A stretch of 64,000 nucleotides of DNA from the NCBI GenBank assembly GCA_963714375.1, contig CAVQOG010000006.1:124001-188000 (forward strand), in the 5' to 3' direction. Made by a program: the position numbers and the translations under genes. Within the stretch, counting starts at the first letter, position 1, and each line of letters starts with the position of its first letter. Below are positions 42,032 through 49,650 of the stretch, in pieces. Source of the DNA: UBA5794 sp963714375 (lineage in GTDB: Bacteria; Actinomycetota; Acidimicrobiia; Spongiisociales; UBA5794). The notes under the pieces were generated by a model. The model worked only from the letters and a program-made list of their open reading frames with translations, was not told the DNA's origin and ran no database searches.

Positions 42032-42505
42032 TCATGACGTGGCGTCGAGCGCTCCCAAGACGTTGGCTGCCATGACAGCTGCGGCAGCCGCCTCTCTCCC
42101 CTTGTTGTGCTCCCCGGGCTGTGATCGCGCAATCGCATGCTCGAGGCTACGCACCGTCAGAACACCGAAGGAAACGGGAACACCGGTGTCGAGTTGGACT
42201 CGCATGAGGCCTTCGGACGTACGGCTCGCGACGTGTTCGTAGTGATCAGTGTCCCCTTCGATGACCGCACCAAGACATACCACAGCGTCGTATCCGATCT
42301 CCGCGAGTCTCTTTGCGATAAGGGGTAGTTCGAAAGCTCCTGGAGCATCAATCACGAAGACTTCATCTGCGCCTGCCCCCTCGAGCCATTCGACGGCACC
42401 GCTGGTCAGCCCCTTGGTGATCGAAGCGTTGAACTTGCTTGTCACAACCGCGACTCGTAGCCCCACTGCGCTGACATCGGAACTCGGCGGCCCGTCGATC
42501 CTCAT
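42032..42505 (-). CDS. ribH: 6,7-dimethyl-8-ribityllumazine synthase
   Basis: 157 aa. Conserved VVTSKFNASITKGL, APGAFELPLIAKRL and the substrate/phosphate motif GAVIEGDTDHYEHV. Condenses the ribityl-aminopyrimidine with dihydroxybutanone phosphate. Last gene of the rib operon; its start overlaps ribBA (ATGA). Confidence 0.95.
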   Translation of the reverse strand: MRIDGPPSSDVSAVGLRVAVVTSKFNASITKGLTSGAVEWLEGAGADEVFVIDAPGAFELPLIAKRLAEIGYDAVVCLGAVIEGDTDHYEHVASRTSEGLMRVQLDTGVPVSFGVLTVRSLEHAIARSQPGEHNKGREAAAAAVMAANVLGALDATS

Positions 42506-43725
42506 TCGCCCTGCTCCACGGTGTTGTCGGCCGCAATGTGTCCCATACGTCTTGCCTTGGTCGCGAGATAGTCACGGTTCTCTTCGGTTTCACCGACCCA
42601 CAATGGCTCTCGCCCACTGACGTCGACTCCGAACCGCGTGAGTTGATCGATCTTGTCAGGGTTGTTCGTCAGGAGCCGAACGCTCACGATCCCGAGATCG
42701 TGAATGATCTGGGCGTCAACTCCGTAGTGCCGGTTGTCGTCGGCATGGCCAATCTCGCGGTTGGCATCAACCGTGTCGAGCCCCTGCTCCTGTAGGTGAT
42801 AGGCAGCGATCTTGTTGATGATCCCGATTCCTCTTCCTTCATGGGAAGTGTTGTAGACCAAGACGCCTTCGCCAAGCTCGGCAATACGACGCATCGACTC
42901 CTCAAGTTGGGCTCCGCAATCACATCGAAGTGACCCGAATGCGTCGCCGGTGAGGCATACCGAATGCACCCTCGTCAACACGTCCCGCTTTCCTCTGAGA
43001 TCCCCCATTGCAAGGGCAACGTGCTGCGTGGTGCCAACCGTGGATTCGTACCCAATCACATCGAATACTCCGTGTCGGGTCGGGAGTGTCGCTTGTGGGC
43101 CCCGACTCACGATCGCCTCAGTCCTCCAGCGGTACGCGACGAGATCGTCGATCGAGATCATCACGATGTCGTGCTTGGCTGCGAATGCAGCGAGAGCATC
43201 ACCGCGGGCCATTGTGCCGTCGTCATTGACAAGCTCGCACAAGGCTCCCGCTGGCTTGAGGCCGGCGAGCCTGGCCAGATCGACAGCTGCCTCGGTATGG
43301 CCGGGACGGACGAGCACTCCTCCCTCTTGGTAGCGCAACGGGAAGATGTGGCCTGGCCGTGAGAAGTCCGAAGCTCTCGCTCCATCATCGACGACGGCAC
43401 CGATCGTCTGTGCTCTATCGGCGGCCGAGATTCCTGTCGTCGTGCCTTTCGCATAGTCGATCGACACGGTGAATGCCGTGTGATGACTGTCGGTATTTTC
43501 AAGCACCATGAGTGGAAGCTCGAGGTCGTCCAGAACCTGTCCGGTCGTTGGAAGGCAGATCAAACCCGAGGTATATCGAACCATGAAGGCGATTTGATCT
43601 GCCGTCACCTTCTCGGCAGCAATGATCAGGTCACCCTCGTTTTCTCGGTCCTCGCTGTCTACGACGAGAACGAACTCACCCCGTCCAAACGCCTTGATGG
43701 CATCTTCGATTCTTCCTAGATTCAT
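42502..43725 (-). CDS. ribBA: Bifunctional DHBP synthase / GTP cyclohydrolase II
   Basis: 407 aa. N-terminal DHBP synthase (~1-200) with DSEDRENEGDLI and later HTEAAVDLARLAG; C-terminal GTP cyclohydrolase II (~205-400) with the zinc cysteines in GDAFGSLRCDCGAQLEE and the SHEGRGIGIINK region. Supplies both starting halves of riboflavin. Overlaps ribE and ribH by ATGA. Confidence 0.95.
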   Translation of the reverse strand: MNLGRIEDAIKAFGRGEFVLVVDSEDRENEGDLIIAAEKVTADQIAFMVRYTSGLICLPTTGQVLDDLELPLMVLENTDSHHTAFTVSIDYAKGTTTGISAADRAQTIGAVVDDGARASDFSRPGHIFPLRYQEGGVLVRPGHTEAAVDLARLAGLKPAGALCELVNDDGTMARGDALAAFAAKHDIVMISIDDLVAYRWRTEAIVSRGPQATLPTRHGVFDVIGYESTVGTTQHVALAMGDLRGKRDVLTRVHSVCLTGDAFGSLRCDCGAQLEESMRRIAELGEGVLVYNTSHEGRGIGIINKIAAYHLQEQGLDTVDANREIGHADDNRHYGVDAQIIHDLGIVSVRLLTNNPDKIDQLTRFGVDVSGREPLWVGETEENRDYLATKARRMGHIAADNTVEQGE

Positions 43726-44330
43726 CGGTCCATCTCCGTCATGCGTTCTATGTACTTGGCAAGGATGTCTACCTCGAGGTTGACTCGGTCACCAACGCTC
43801 CGAGTTCCAAACACGGTGTTGTCGAGGGTGTGTGGGATCAGAGCGACCTCTATCCACGCGGTCTCGGCCGATCGAGGTGACACCTTCGTGAGTGTCAGAC
43901 TCGTCCCATCGATCGCAATCGAGCCCTTTTCGACCGCGTACCGAGCGAGATCGGGCGGGATATCGATACGGATCCGTTGCGAGTCGCCCTCGGACACGAC
44001 GATCGCCACTACGCCTACTCCGTCAACGTGGCCCTGGACGATGTGGCCGTCAAATCGGCCGGCAGCGGGCATGGGGCGTTCGAGATTGACGGTCGAGCCT
44101 CGGACGAGATCACCAAGAGCCGTTCGATCCATCGTCTCGAGGACTGCCTCGCATGTGAACCCGGCGTCTGTCACAGACGTTGCTGTCAAACACACCCCGT
44201 TGACAGCAATCGAGTCACCAACGCGTGCGTCATGGGTCGTGTTCGGTGCGTGGATGTCGAAACGCAGTCCGCCGTCGGTTGACGACACGTCGCGGATTCG
44301 GCCGACTTCGGTCACAATCCCTGTGAACAT
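43722..44330 (-). CDS. ribE: Riboflavin synthase alpha chain
   Basis: 202 aa made of two lumazine-binding repeats (MFTGIVTEVGRI with NGVCLTATSV; then HIVQGHVDGVG with IDGTSLTLTKV). Dismutates two lumazines to riboflavin. The start overlaps the ribD stop (TGATG). Confidence 0.95.
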   Translation of the reverse strand: MFTGIVTEVGRIRDVSSTDGGLRFDIHAPNTTHDARVGDSIAVNGVCLTATSVTDAGFTCEAVLETMDRTALGDLVRGSTVNLERPMPAAGRFDGHIVQGHVDGVGVVAIVVSEGDSQRIRIDIPPDLARYAVEKGSIAIDGTSLTLTKVSPRSAETAWIEVALIPHTLDNTVFGTRSVGDRVNLEVDILAKYIERMTEMDR

Positions 44331-45385
44331 CAGCTGACCTTTCGTGTTGGTGTAGCCGTGATGCGAATATCTGATTCGAACAGGGTCACGTCGGAGATGG
44401 CCAGATCCATCGCGTCGACGAGCGTGTCAAAGGTGCCGGCGATCGCCGGGCGACCTGTGCCTCCGGCAAGTTTGGCCCCGATGTACCACACGATCGTGTC
44501 GACAGCGTCGGCATCAAGGAAGGAGCGTGCCAGAGCCGGCCCTGCCTCGACCAGAACGGACAACACGCCTCGGGATCCCAGGTCCTTGACCACGGCTTCG
44601 ACTCCGACGAGGCCGGGCGAATCGGCACCGTAGATGATCGGGTCGCGCAGCATCACCTGTGCATTCGCCGGAAGTGGACGGTCCCCAACCACGACAACTG
44701 GGCGAGGCTGTGGTCCTTCGAAATCTTCGATCCGAACGGTGAGAGCCGGGTCATCTGCGATAACGGTTCCCGAACCGGTGAGAACGGCATCATGCTCCCC
44801 CCGAAGCCGATGCACATCGAACCGTGCCGCTTCACCGGTGAGCCACTGGGAGGTCCCGTCACATGCGGCAGCCTGACCGTCAAGTGTCGATGCAATTTTG
44901 AGCGTCACGAGGGGCAATCCCGTGGCTCTGTGATGGAAATATGCGGGATCGGATGCGACCACCGCCTCAGAGGCAATACCAACGAGGACATCGATCCCCG
45001 CAGCCTTGAGTTTGGCGACACCGGATCCCGAGACTCTGGGATCGGGATCCAAGGCGCCTACGACCACCTTGGCGACCCCTGCCTTGATGAGTGTGTCTGC
45101 ACAAGGAGGTGTCCGGCCGTGGTGACCGCAGGGTTCCAGGGTCACGACGACGGTTGCACCACGGGCAAGGTCGGGTGCTGTGAGGTTCCTCAGGGCGTTG
45201 GCTTCTGCGTGTGCGAGTCCATCTCCATGACATACACCAACGGACAACACTTCGTGGTCTGGTGTCACGATGATGCAGCCAACACGTGGATTCGGATGCG
45301 GATACGTCGAGGCCGTCGCGGCGATCGCAGCATGCATCAGCTCTTCCACGTCGAGGCCGTCAGCTATGTCGACGGCGCGACGCAT
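44330..45385 (-). CDS. ribD: Bifunctional riboflavin deaminase/reductase RibD
   Basis: 351 aa from ATG 45385, with AAAGGGGA upstream; the ORF to 45451 reads into the riboswitch. N-terminal zinc deaminase with His 59 and Glu 61 (AHAEANAL) and Cys 86/Cys 95 (EPCGHHGRTPPC); C-terminal reductase domain (~150-351) with LKIASTLDGQAA. Two steps of riboflavin synthesis. First gene of the FMN-riboswitch operon. Confidence 0.95.
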   Translation of the reverse strand: MRRAVDIADGLDVEELMHAAIAATASTYPHPNPRVGCIIVTPDHEVLSVGVCHGDGLAHAEANALRNLTAPDLARGATVVVTLEPCGHHGRTPPCADTLIKAGVAKVVVGALDPDPRVSGSGVAKLKAAGIDVLVGIASEAVVASDPAYFHHRATGLPLVTLKIASTLDGQAAACDGTSQWLTGEAARFDVHRLRGEHDAVLTGSGTVIADDPALTVRIEDFEGPQPRPVVVVGDRPLPANAQVMLRDPIIYGADSPGLVGVEAVVKDLGSRGVLSVLVEAGPALARSFLDADAVDTIVWYIGAKLAGGTGRPAIAGTFDTLVDAMDLAISDVTLFESDIRITATPTRKVS

Positions 45386-45394
45386 AAGCGTCCC

Positions 45395-45508
45395 CTTTCT
45401 TCCATCCGGACTCTTACCGTCGGTCCCGGAGTTCCACCGGGTCGGCCCCACGTGGGGGTTCGCGGACTTTCACCGCCGGTCGGGGATTGCACCCTGCCCT
45501 GAAAGAGG
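45395..45508 (-). promoter_or_regulatory. FMN riboswitch (RFN element)
   Basis: The minus strand carries the hallmark segments in order: AGGGTGCAATCCCC, CGACCGGCGGT, AGTCCGCGA, a variable arm around the CACGTG palindrome, CCGACGGTAAGAGTCCGGATG and GAAGAAAGG closing P1 opposite CTCTTTC. The element ends ~10 bases before the ribD ATG and its 3' strand overlaps the Shine-Dalgarno, so FMN binding likely blocks ribosome access to ribD. Confidence 0.95.
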
Positions 45509-45529
45509 TATGTGCGGAGGTTATCAGAC

Positions 45530-45661
45530 GCAGAGCGTCTGGTATCAGCTTCCAGCTTTCGGCTTACCACTCACAGCCAGAGACGCGTGAGGGTTGTGAT
45601 CAGGCGTACGCGGATGGCTGAAAGCTGAAAGCTGTGAGCTGAAAGCCGCGAGCGCAGCGAG
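45530..45661. repeat. AGCTGAAAGCTG-type repeat region upstream of ribD
   Basis: The 150-base spacer between the response regulator and the riboswitch has repeated GCTGAAA units (GGCTGAAAGCTGAAAGCTG), a related inverted GCTTTCGGCTT, CAGACGC-AGA-GCGTCTG (hairpin) and GCGAGCGCAGCGAGC, the last shared in reverse complement with 14710. It resembles a dispersed palindromic repeat. The ribD promoter must also lie here. Confidence 0.55.
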
Positions 45662-46588
45662 CTATGCCCTTCGGTCCACCTGGTAGTTGGTTCCTGGGAC
45701 GCCCTTGGCGACTTCCTTCATTTCGGAAGCAACCGAGGACGCCTCCCACTCCGAGGTCAGGGTCTTGTGCTCGCTTGTGGCAACCCCCATCGAAAGAGAA
45801 CACACCGGATAGGCATGGCGCTCCCCTTTTCGATCTATGACCTCGATGTAGCCCTGAAGTGCATCGGCCGTGTCGTAGTAGTCCAGAATCCCGTCGTCGA
45901 AGAGCACCATGATCCGTTCGCAGTACGCCTTCATGTCGTCTGCATGAAGCACCGATACAAAATCATCGCCACCAACATGACCGACGAAGACGTCGCCATT
46001 TGGTGCTTCCTCAGCAGCCTCGAGGAGGACGCGTGCGGTGAATTTGATGACGGTGTCGCCCCGCATGAATCCGTAGTGGTCGTTGAATGCCTTGAAATTG
46101 TCCAGATCAGAATGGACAACCGCTATCGGTTCGCCGGCATCGATGCGTTCCTCAAGTTCGGCCGTAATACGGAAGTTCCCTGGAAGCCCTGTCAGCGGAG
46201 AAAGGTCGCGCATCTGGCGGGAACGCCGAAGCACCGTTCTGACTCTCGCAACGAGTTCTTCGAGATCAAAAGGCTTTGTGATGTAATCATCTGCCCCGAG
46301 ATCAAGACCCTTCACGCGGTCTTCGGCGAGCGAACGGGCCGTCAGGATGATGACAGGGACCGACGCGGTTGGCGGATCGCTCCGCATGCGCTTGAGCACC
46401 GTCAGCCCATCAATCTCGGGCATCATGATGTCGAGCAGCATGAGGTCGGGGGGATTCGCAGCTGCCTGTTCCAGGGCACTGCGGCCACCATCGGCGGTTT
46501 CCACGCGGAATCCGTCGAGTTCAAGATTCATCTGGACGAACTGGAGAATGTCCGGGTCGTCGTCCACGACAAGGATCCGCTCGCTCAT
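45662..46588 (-). CDS. Response regulator with degenerate GGDEF domain
   Basis: 308 aa: N-terminal REC domain (~1-120) with acceptor Asp in LMLLDIMMPEIDG and conserved Thr/Lys (ILTAR, ITKPF), then a GGDEF domain whose signature reads VGGDDF with no upstream RxxD inhibitory site. Diguanylate cyclase activity is therefore uncertain; it could bind GTP or act by interaction. Overlaps rpe by ATGA, an unusual partner. No cognate histidine kinase nearby. Confidence 0.88.
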   Translation of the reverse strand: MSERILVVDDDPDILQFVQMNLELDGFRVETADGGRSALEQAAANPPDLMLLDIMMPEIDGLTVLKRMRSDPPTASVPVIILTARSLAEDRVKGLDLGADDYITKPFDLEELVARVRTVLRRSRQMRDLSPLTGLPGNFRITAELEERIDAGEPIAVVHSDLDNFKAFNDHYGFMRGDTVIKFTARVLLEAAEEAPNGDVFVGHVGGDDFVSVLHADDMKAYCERIMVLFDDGILDYYDTADALQGYIEVIDRKGERHAYPVCSLSMGVATSEHKTLTSEWEASSVASEMKEVAKGVPGTNYQVDRRA

Positions 46589-47256
46589 GTCACCTCACCT
46601 GTTGCTGCATTTCGGATGCTCTCGACCGCCGCCACCGGATCCGCAGCACGGAACACGGATGTTCCAGCAACAAACACGGTAGCCCCCGCATCCCCTGCAA
46701 GGCCTGCGGTGCGGCGGTCAATACCACCATCGATCTCTATATCGGTCAGAAGTGCCGAAGAATCAATGATTTCTCTCAGACGTTCAATCTTGGGCAAAAC
46801 GGCTTCGACAAAGGCTTGGCCGCCGAACCCGGGATTCACGCTCATCACCACTGCCATCGAGCAACGATCAAGGTACGGTTCAATTGCCTCCACCGGCGTC
46901 GGTGGGTTGATCACCAGCCCAACATCAAGCCCGAGTTCCCCGGCACGATCCATCACCGGCTTTGGATTCGGGGTGGCCTCGATGTGCACGGTCACTCCAT
47001 TGGCGCCTGCCTGTTTCATCGCCTCGAGATACGAGAGGGGGTCGGTGATCATCAGATGGCAATCGAGATAGAGATCAGTTGCCTTCCGTAGCGATGCAAT
47101 GACTGGTGGACCAAGTGAGATGTTTGGAACGAAATGTCCATCCATCACATCGACATGCAGCAGATCGATCACTGGTGCAACTCGCTCGATCTCCGATGCA
47201 AGGTTCGCGAAGTCTGCTGCAAGAATGGAAGGCGCTATGCGCACGGGGTTCCTCAT
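46585..47256 (-). CDS. rpe: Ribulose-phosphate 3-epimerase
   Basis: 223 aa TIM barrel: IAPSILAADFANL, DVMDGHFVPNISLGPP (catalytic Asp), DCHLMI and SVNPGFGGQ, all diagnostic. Interconverts ribulose-5-P and xylulose-5-P in the pentose phosphate pathway, which also feeds riboflavin precursors. The order fmt ... rpe ... ribD is typical for Actinobacteria. Confidence 0.95.
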   Translation of the reverse strand: MRNPVRIAPSILAADFANLASEIERVAPVIDLLHVDVMDGHFVPNISLGPPVIASLRKATDLYLDCHLMITDPLSYLEAMKQAGANGVTVHIEATPNPKPVMDRAGELGLDVGLVINPPTPVEAIEPYLDRCSMAVVMSVNPGFGGQAFVEAVLPKIERLREIIDSSALLTDIEIDGGIDRRTAGLAGDAGATVFVAGTSVFRAADPVAAVESIRNAATGEVT

Positions 47257-47307
47257 TGCGTGCGAGTGTAAGACCGAAGCGCTCCAGATTGGGGCAAAGG
47301 AGCAGTC

Positions 47308-48114
47308 ATGGACCGATACCGAATCAACGAGGGCACCACGCCGAGACTGGAATCGGTTGACACTCGCGATACGTCAGCGTTCCCGACGCTTTCCAAGAAG
47401 ACGGCGCTCCCCGTTCTTACCCGTATGCGACGCGAGCTTGCCGAGCTCCAGCGAGTCATGTGGGCGGACGGAAATCACGCGTTCTTGGTCGTGCTGCAGG
47501 CAATGGACACAGGGGGCAAGGACGGCACAATTCGCAAGGTCTTCAGTGGTGTGAATCCACAAGGTGTCGACGTGACAGGATTTGGCGTCCCCTCGGATGA
47601 GGAGATGACACATGACTACCTGTGGCGAGTTCATCAACACGCGCCCGCAAGGGGACGGATCGCGGTGTTCAATCGGAGCCACTACGAGGATGTGCTGATT
47701 GTTCGAGTGAACAACCTTGTTCCTGAGGAACGGTGGTCGAAGCGCTACGAACACATCCGCGGGTTCGAACAACTTCTTGCGGACGAAGGGACCACGATTG
47801 TCAAGATCATGCTTCACATATCGTCAGACGAACAGAAGGGGCGTTTGCAGGCCCGCTTGGCAGATCCAGCGAAGAACTTCAAGTTCAACCCGAACGACCT
47901 TGAGGTACGTACGCAATGGAAGGACTACATGGCTGCGTACGAGACAGCCATACTCGAAACTTCGACGAAGGACGCACCGTGGTTCGTGGTTCCAGCCGAT
48001 CGCAAGTGGTACCGCAACCTGGTCGTTGCGCAGATTCTGATCGAGACACTCCAGGGACTCGATCTTGCGTATCCGGTCAGCGAACATGACCTTTCACACC
48101 TGATCATCGAATGA
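47308..48114 (+). CDS. ppk2: Polyphosphate kinase 2 family protein
   Basis: 268 aa single-domain PPK2. Walker A AMDTGGKDGT (65-74), Walker B-like FNRSHYEDVL (~115) and the lid motif with LADPAKNFKFNPND. Transfers phosphate between polyphosphate and nucleotides; class not assignable by eye. Strong AAAGGAG before ATG. It is inserted on the opposite strand between fmt and rpe, where many relatives carry rsmB. Confidence 0.92.
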   Translation: MDRYRINEGTTPRLESVDTRDTSAFPTLSKKTALPVLTRMRRELAELQRVMWADGNHAFLVVLQAMDTGGKDGTIRKVFSGVNPQGVDVTGFGVPSDEEMTHDYLWRVHQHAPARGRIAVFNRSHYEDVLIVRVNNLVPEERWSKRYEHIRGFEQLLADEGTTIVKIMLHISSDEQKGRLQARLADPAKNFKFNPNDLEVRTQWKDYMAAYETAILETSTKDAPWFVVPADRKWYRNLVVAQILIETLQGLDLAYPVSEHDLSHLIIE

Positions 48115-48151
48115 CGAGTCGAATGTCAGACGCTTGGTCGCGCTCAATGGT

Positions 48152-49069
48152 TCAGACACTGGTGAGCGTCAATGACTGCATACGACGCCCCCGCATCCAC
48201 GCCTCGGCAGCCATCGCTGACTTACCGGCTGGCTGAACAGTCACCAGCCTAAGCGCTCCATCCGTCAGACCGAGTGCTGGGAATCCATCCGCCATTCCAA
48301 TCTCCCCGGGCTGATTCTGGGAAACCTCAATCCACGTCGCAGCGTGGATCCTGACAACCCCGGCATTGGTGTTGACCCACGCTCCGGGTCGTGGCGAAAA
48401 GGCCCGCACCATCCGCTCCGCGTCTGCTGCTGGTGTCGTGACCGAGAGCATCGCCTCAGCCTTCGTCAGTCGCGCAGCATGGGTCGCACCCGTCGTGATC
48501 TGAGGTACCGGTATCCGCCTTCCACTGAGGTAATCGGGAAGGGCTGTGTCCACCAGGCTTGCTCCGATATGCGACAACCGTGCAGTCAAGCTCCCACCCG
48601 TGTCGACCAATGAGATGTCCGTTGCTCGCTCAGCAATGACCGGGCCGGTATCAAGTCCCTCATCGATCTTCATCAGAGTCACGCCGGTCGTCTCATCACC
48701 CGCAGCGATCGCTCTCTCGACCGGTGCGGCACCCCTCCAACGAGGCAACAGTGAGAAGTGGATGTTGACAAATCCCATGGGCAGTGTCGTCAACATCTCA
48801 ACCGTGAGAATGCGGCCGAACGCCACAACGAGCCCCAACATGGCCTCGGAAGAACTCAGGAGTGCTGCCAGCTCGGTAGCGGTTTCCGGTTGCTTGACCG
48901 GAAAGCCAAATTGGGTTGCGGCGACCTTGACCGGGGACGCAATAGCAGCAGATGACCGTTTCATCGGCCGGTCGGGCTGCGTGATCACGAAGTCGACATC
49001 CTCCACCTCGGCCAGGGCACACAAACTTGGAACAGCCGCCGCCGGCGTGCCGAGGAAGATCACCCCCAT
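48152..49069 (-). CDS. fmt: Methionyl-tRNA formyltransferase
   Basis: 305 aa. Formyltransferase domain with IFLGTPAAAVPSL, catalytic VNIHFSLLPRWRGAAPVERAI and the C-terminal OB domain (~205-305). Formylates initiator Met-tRNA. Its start overlaps the def stop (TGATG), coupling formylation and deformylation enzymes. Confidence 0.95.
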   Translation of the reverse strand: MGVIFLGTPAAAVPSLCALAEVEDVDFVITQPDRPMKRSSAAIASPVKVAATQFGFPVKQPETATELAALLSSSEAMLGLVVAFGRILTVEMLTTLPMGFVNIHFSLLPRWRGAAPVERAIAAGDETTGVTLMKIDEGLDTGPVIAERATDISLVDTGGSLTARLSHIGASLVDTALPDYLSGRRIPVPQITTGATHAARLTKAEAMLSVTTPAADAERMVRAFSPRPGAWVNTNAGVVRIHAATWIEVSQNQPGEIGMADGFPALGLTDGALRLVTVQPAGKSAMAAEAWMRGRRMQSLTLTSV

Positions 49070-49572
49070 CAGTGCACGCGCCGAATACCGAGAGGATCTT
49101 CCCGGAGTTCCTTGAGGACCTGGTTGCGAAGCCGCAAACCGAGGTGCGACAGCAGAAGTATTCCATGGAGGTGATCAATTTCGTGCTGGATGAGCCGTCC
49201 CATGAGCTCGTCACCCTCACATTCGATGGGGTTGCCCTCAATATCCTGACCGACGGCTCGCGCGTAGTCCGATCGTTTGATCATCCAATACAGCCCGGGG
49301 ACCGAAAGGCAGCCTTCCTCATACTTCCATTTTCCGTGTGTCTCGACGATCTCGGGATTCGCCATCACGAATGGACCCTCGCCAATGTCAGCGACAAAGA
49401 AACGTTTTGAGATGCCGATCTGCGGTGCTGCCAGACCGACCCCCGGGGCGTCGTACATGGTCTCAAGCATGTCATCGGCGAGCTTGCGGAGCGGTTCGCC
49501 AAAATCAGTGACATCGGACGCTTGCATGGCAAGAACCGGGTCAGGAAATGTTCGGATCGGATAGATGGCCAT
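49069..49572 (-). CDS. def: Peptide deformylase
   Basis: 167 aa from ATG 49572 (MAIYPIRTFPDPVL); the 49650 start adds an unrelated stretch. All three motifs present: GVGLAAPQIG, EGCLSVPG (metal Cys) and QHEIDHLHG (metal His pair with catalytic Glu). Removes the N-formyl group from nascent proteins. Confidence 0.96.
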   Translation of the reverse strand: MAIYPIRTFPDPVLAMQASDVTDFGEPLRKLADDMLETMYDAPGVGLAAPQIGISKRFFVADIGEGPFVMANPEIVETHGKWKYEEGCLSVPGLYWMIKRSDYARAVGQDIEGNPIECEGDELMGRLIQHEIDHLHGILLLSHLGLRLRNQVLKELREDPLGIRRVH

Positions 49573-49650
49573 TTGGGAAGAGTAACCAAGAACGAGGCAT
49601 CGATCGGTTGCCGCTCCCCCTTGACGCGTCCGCCGTTGCAGGCCCGTCAA

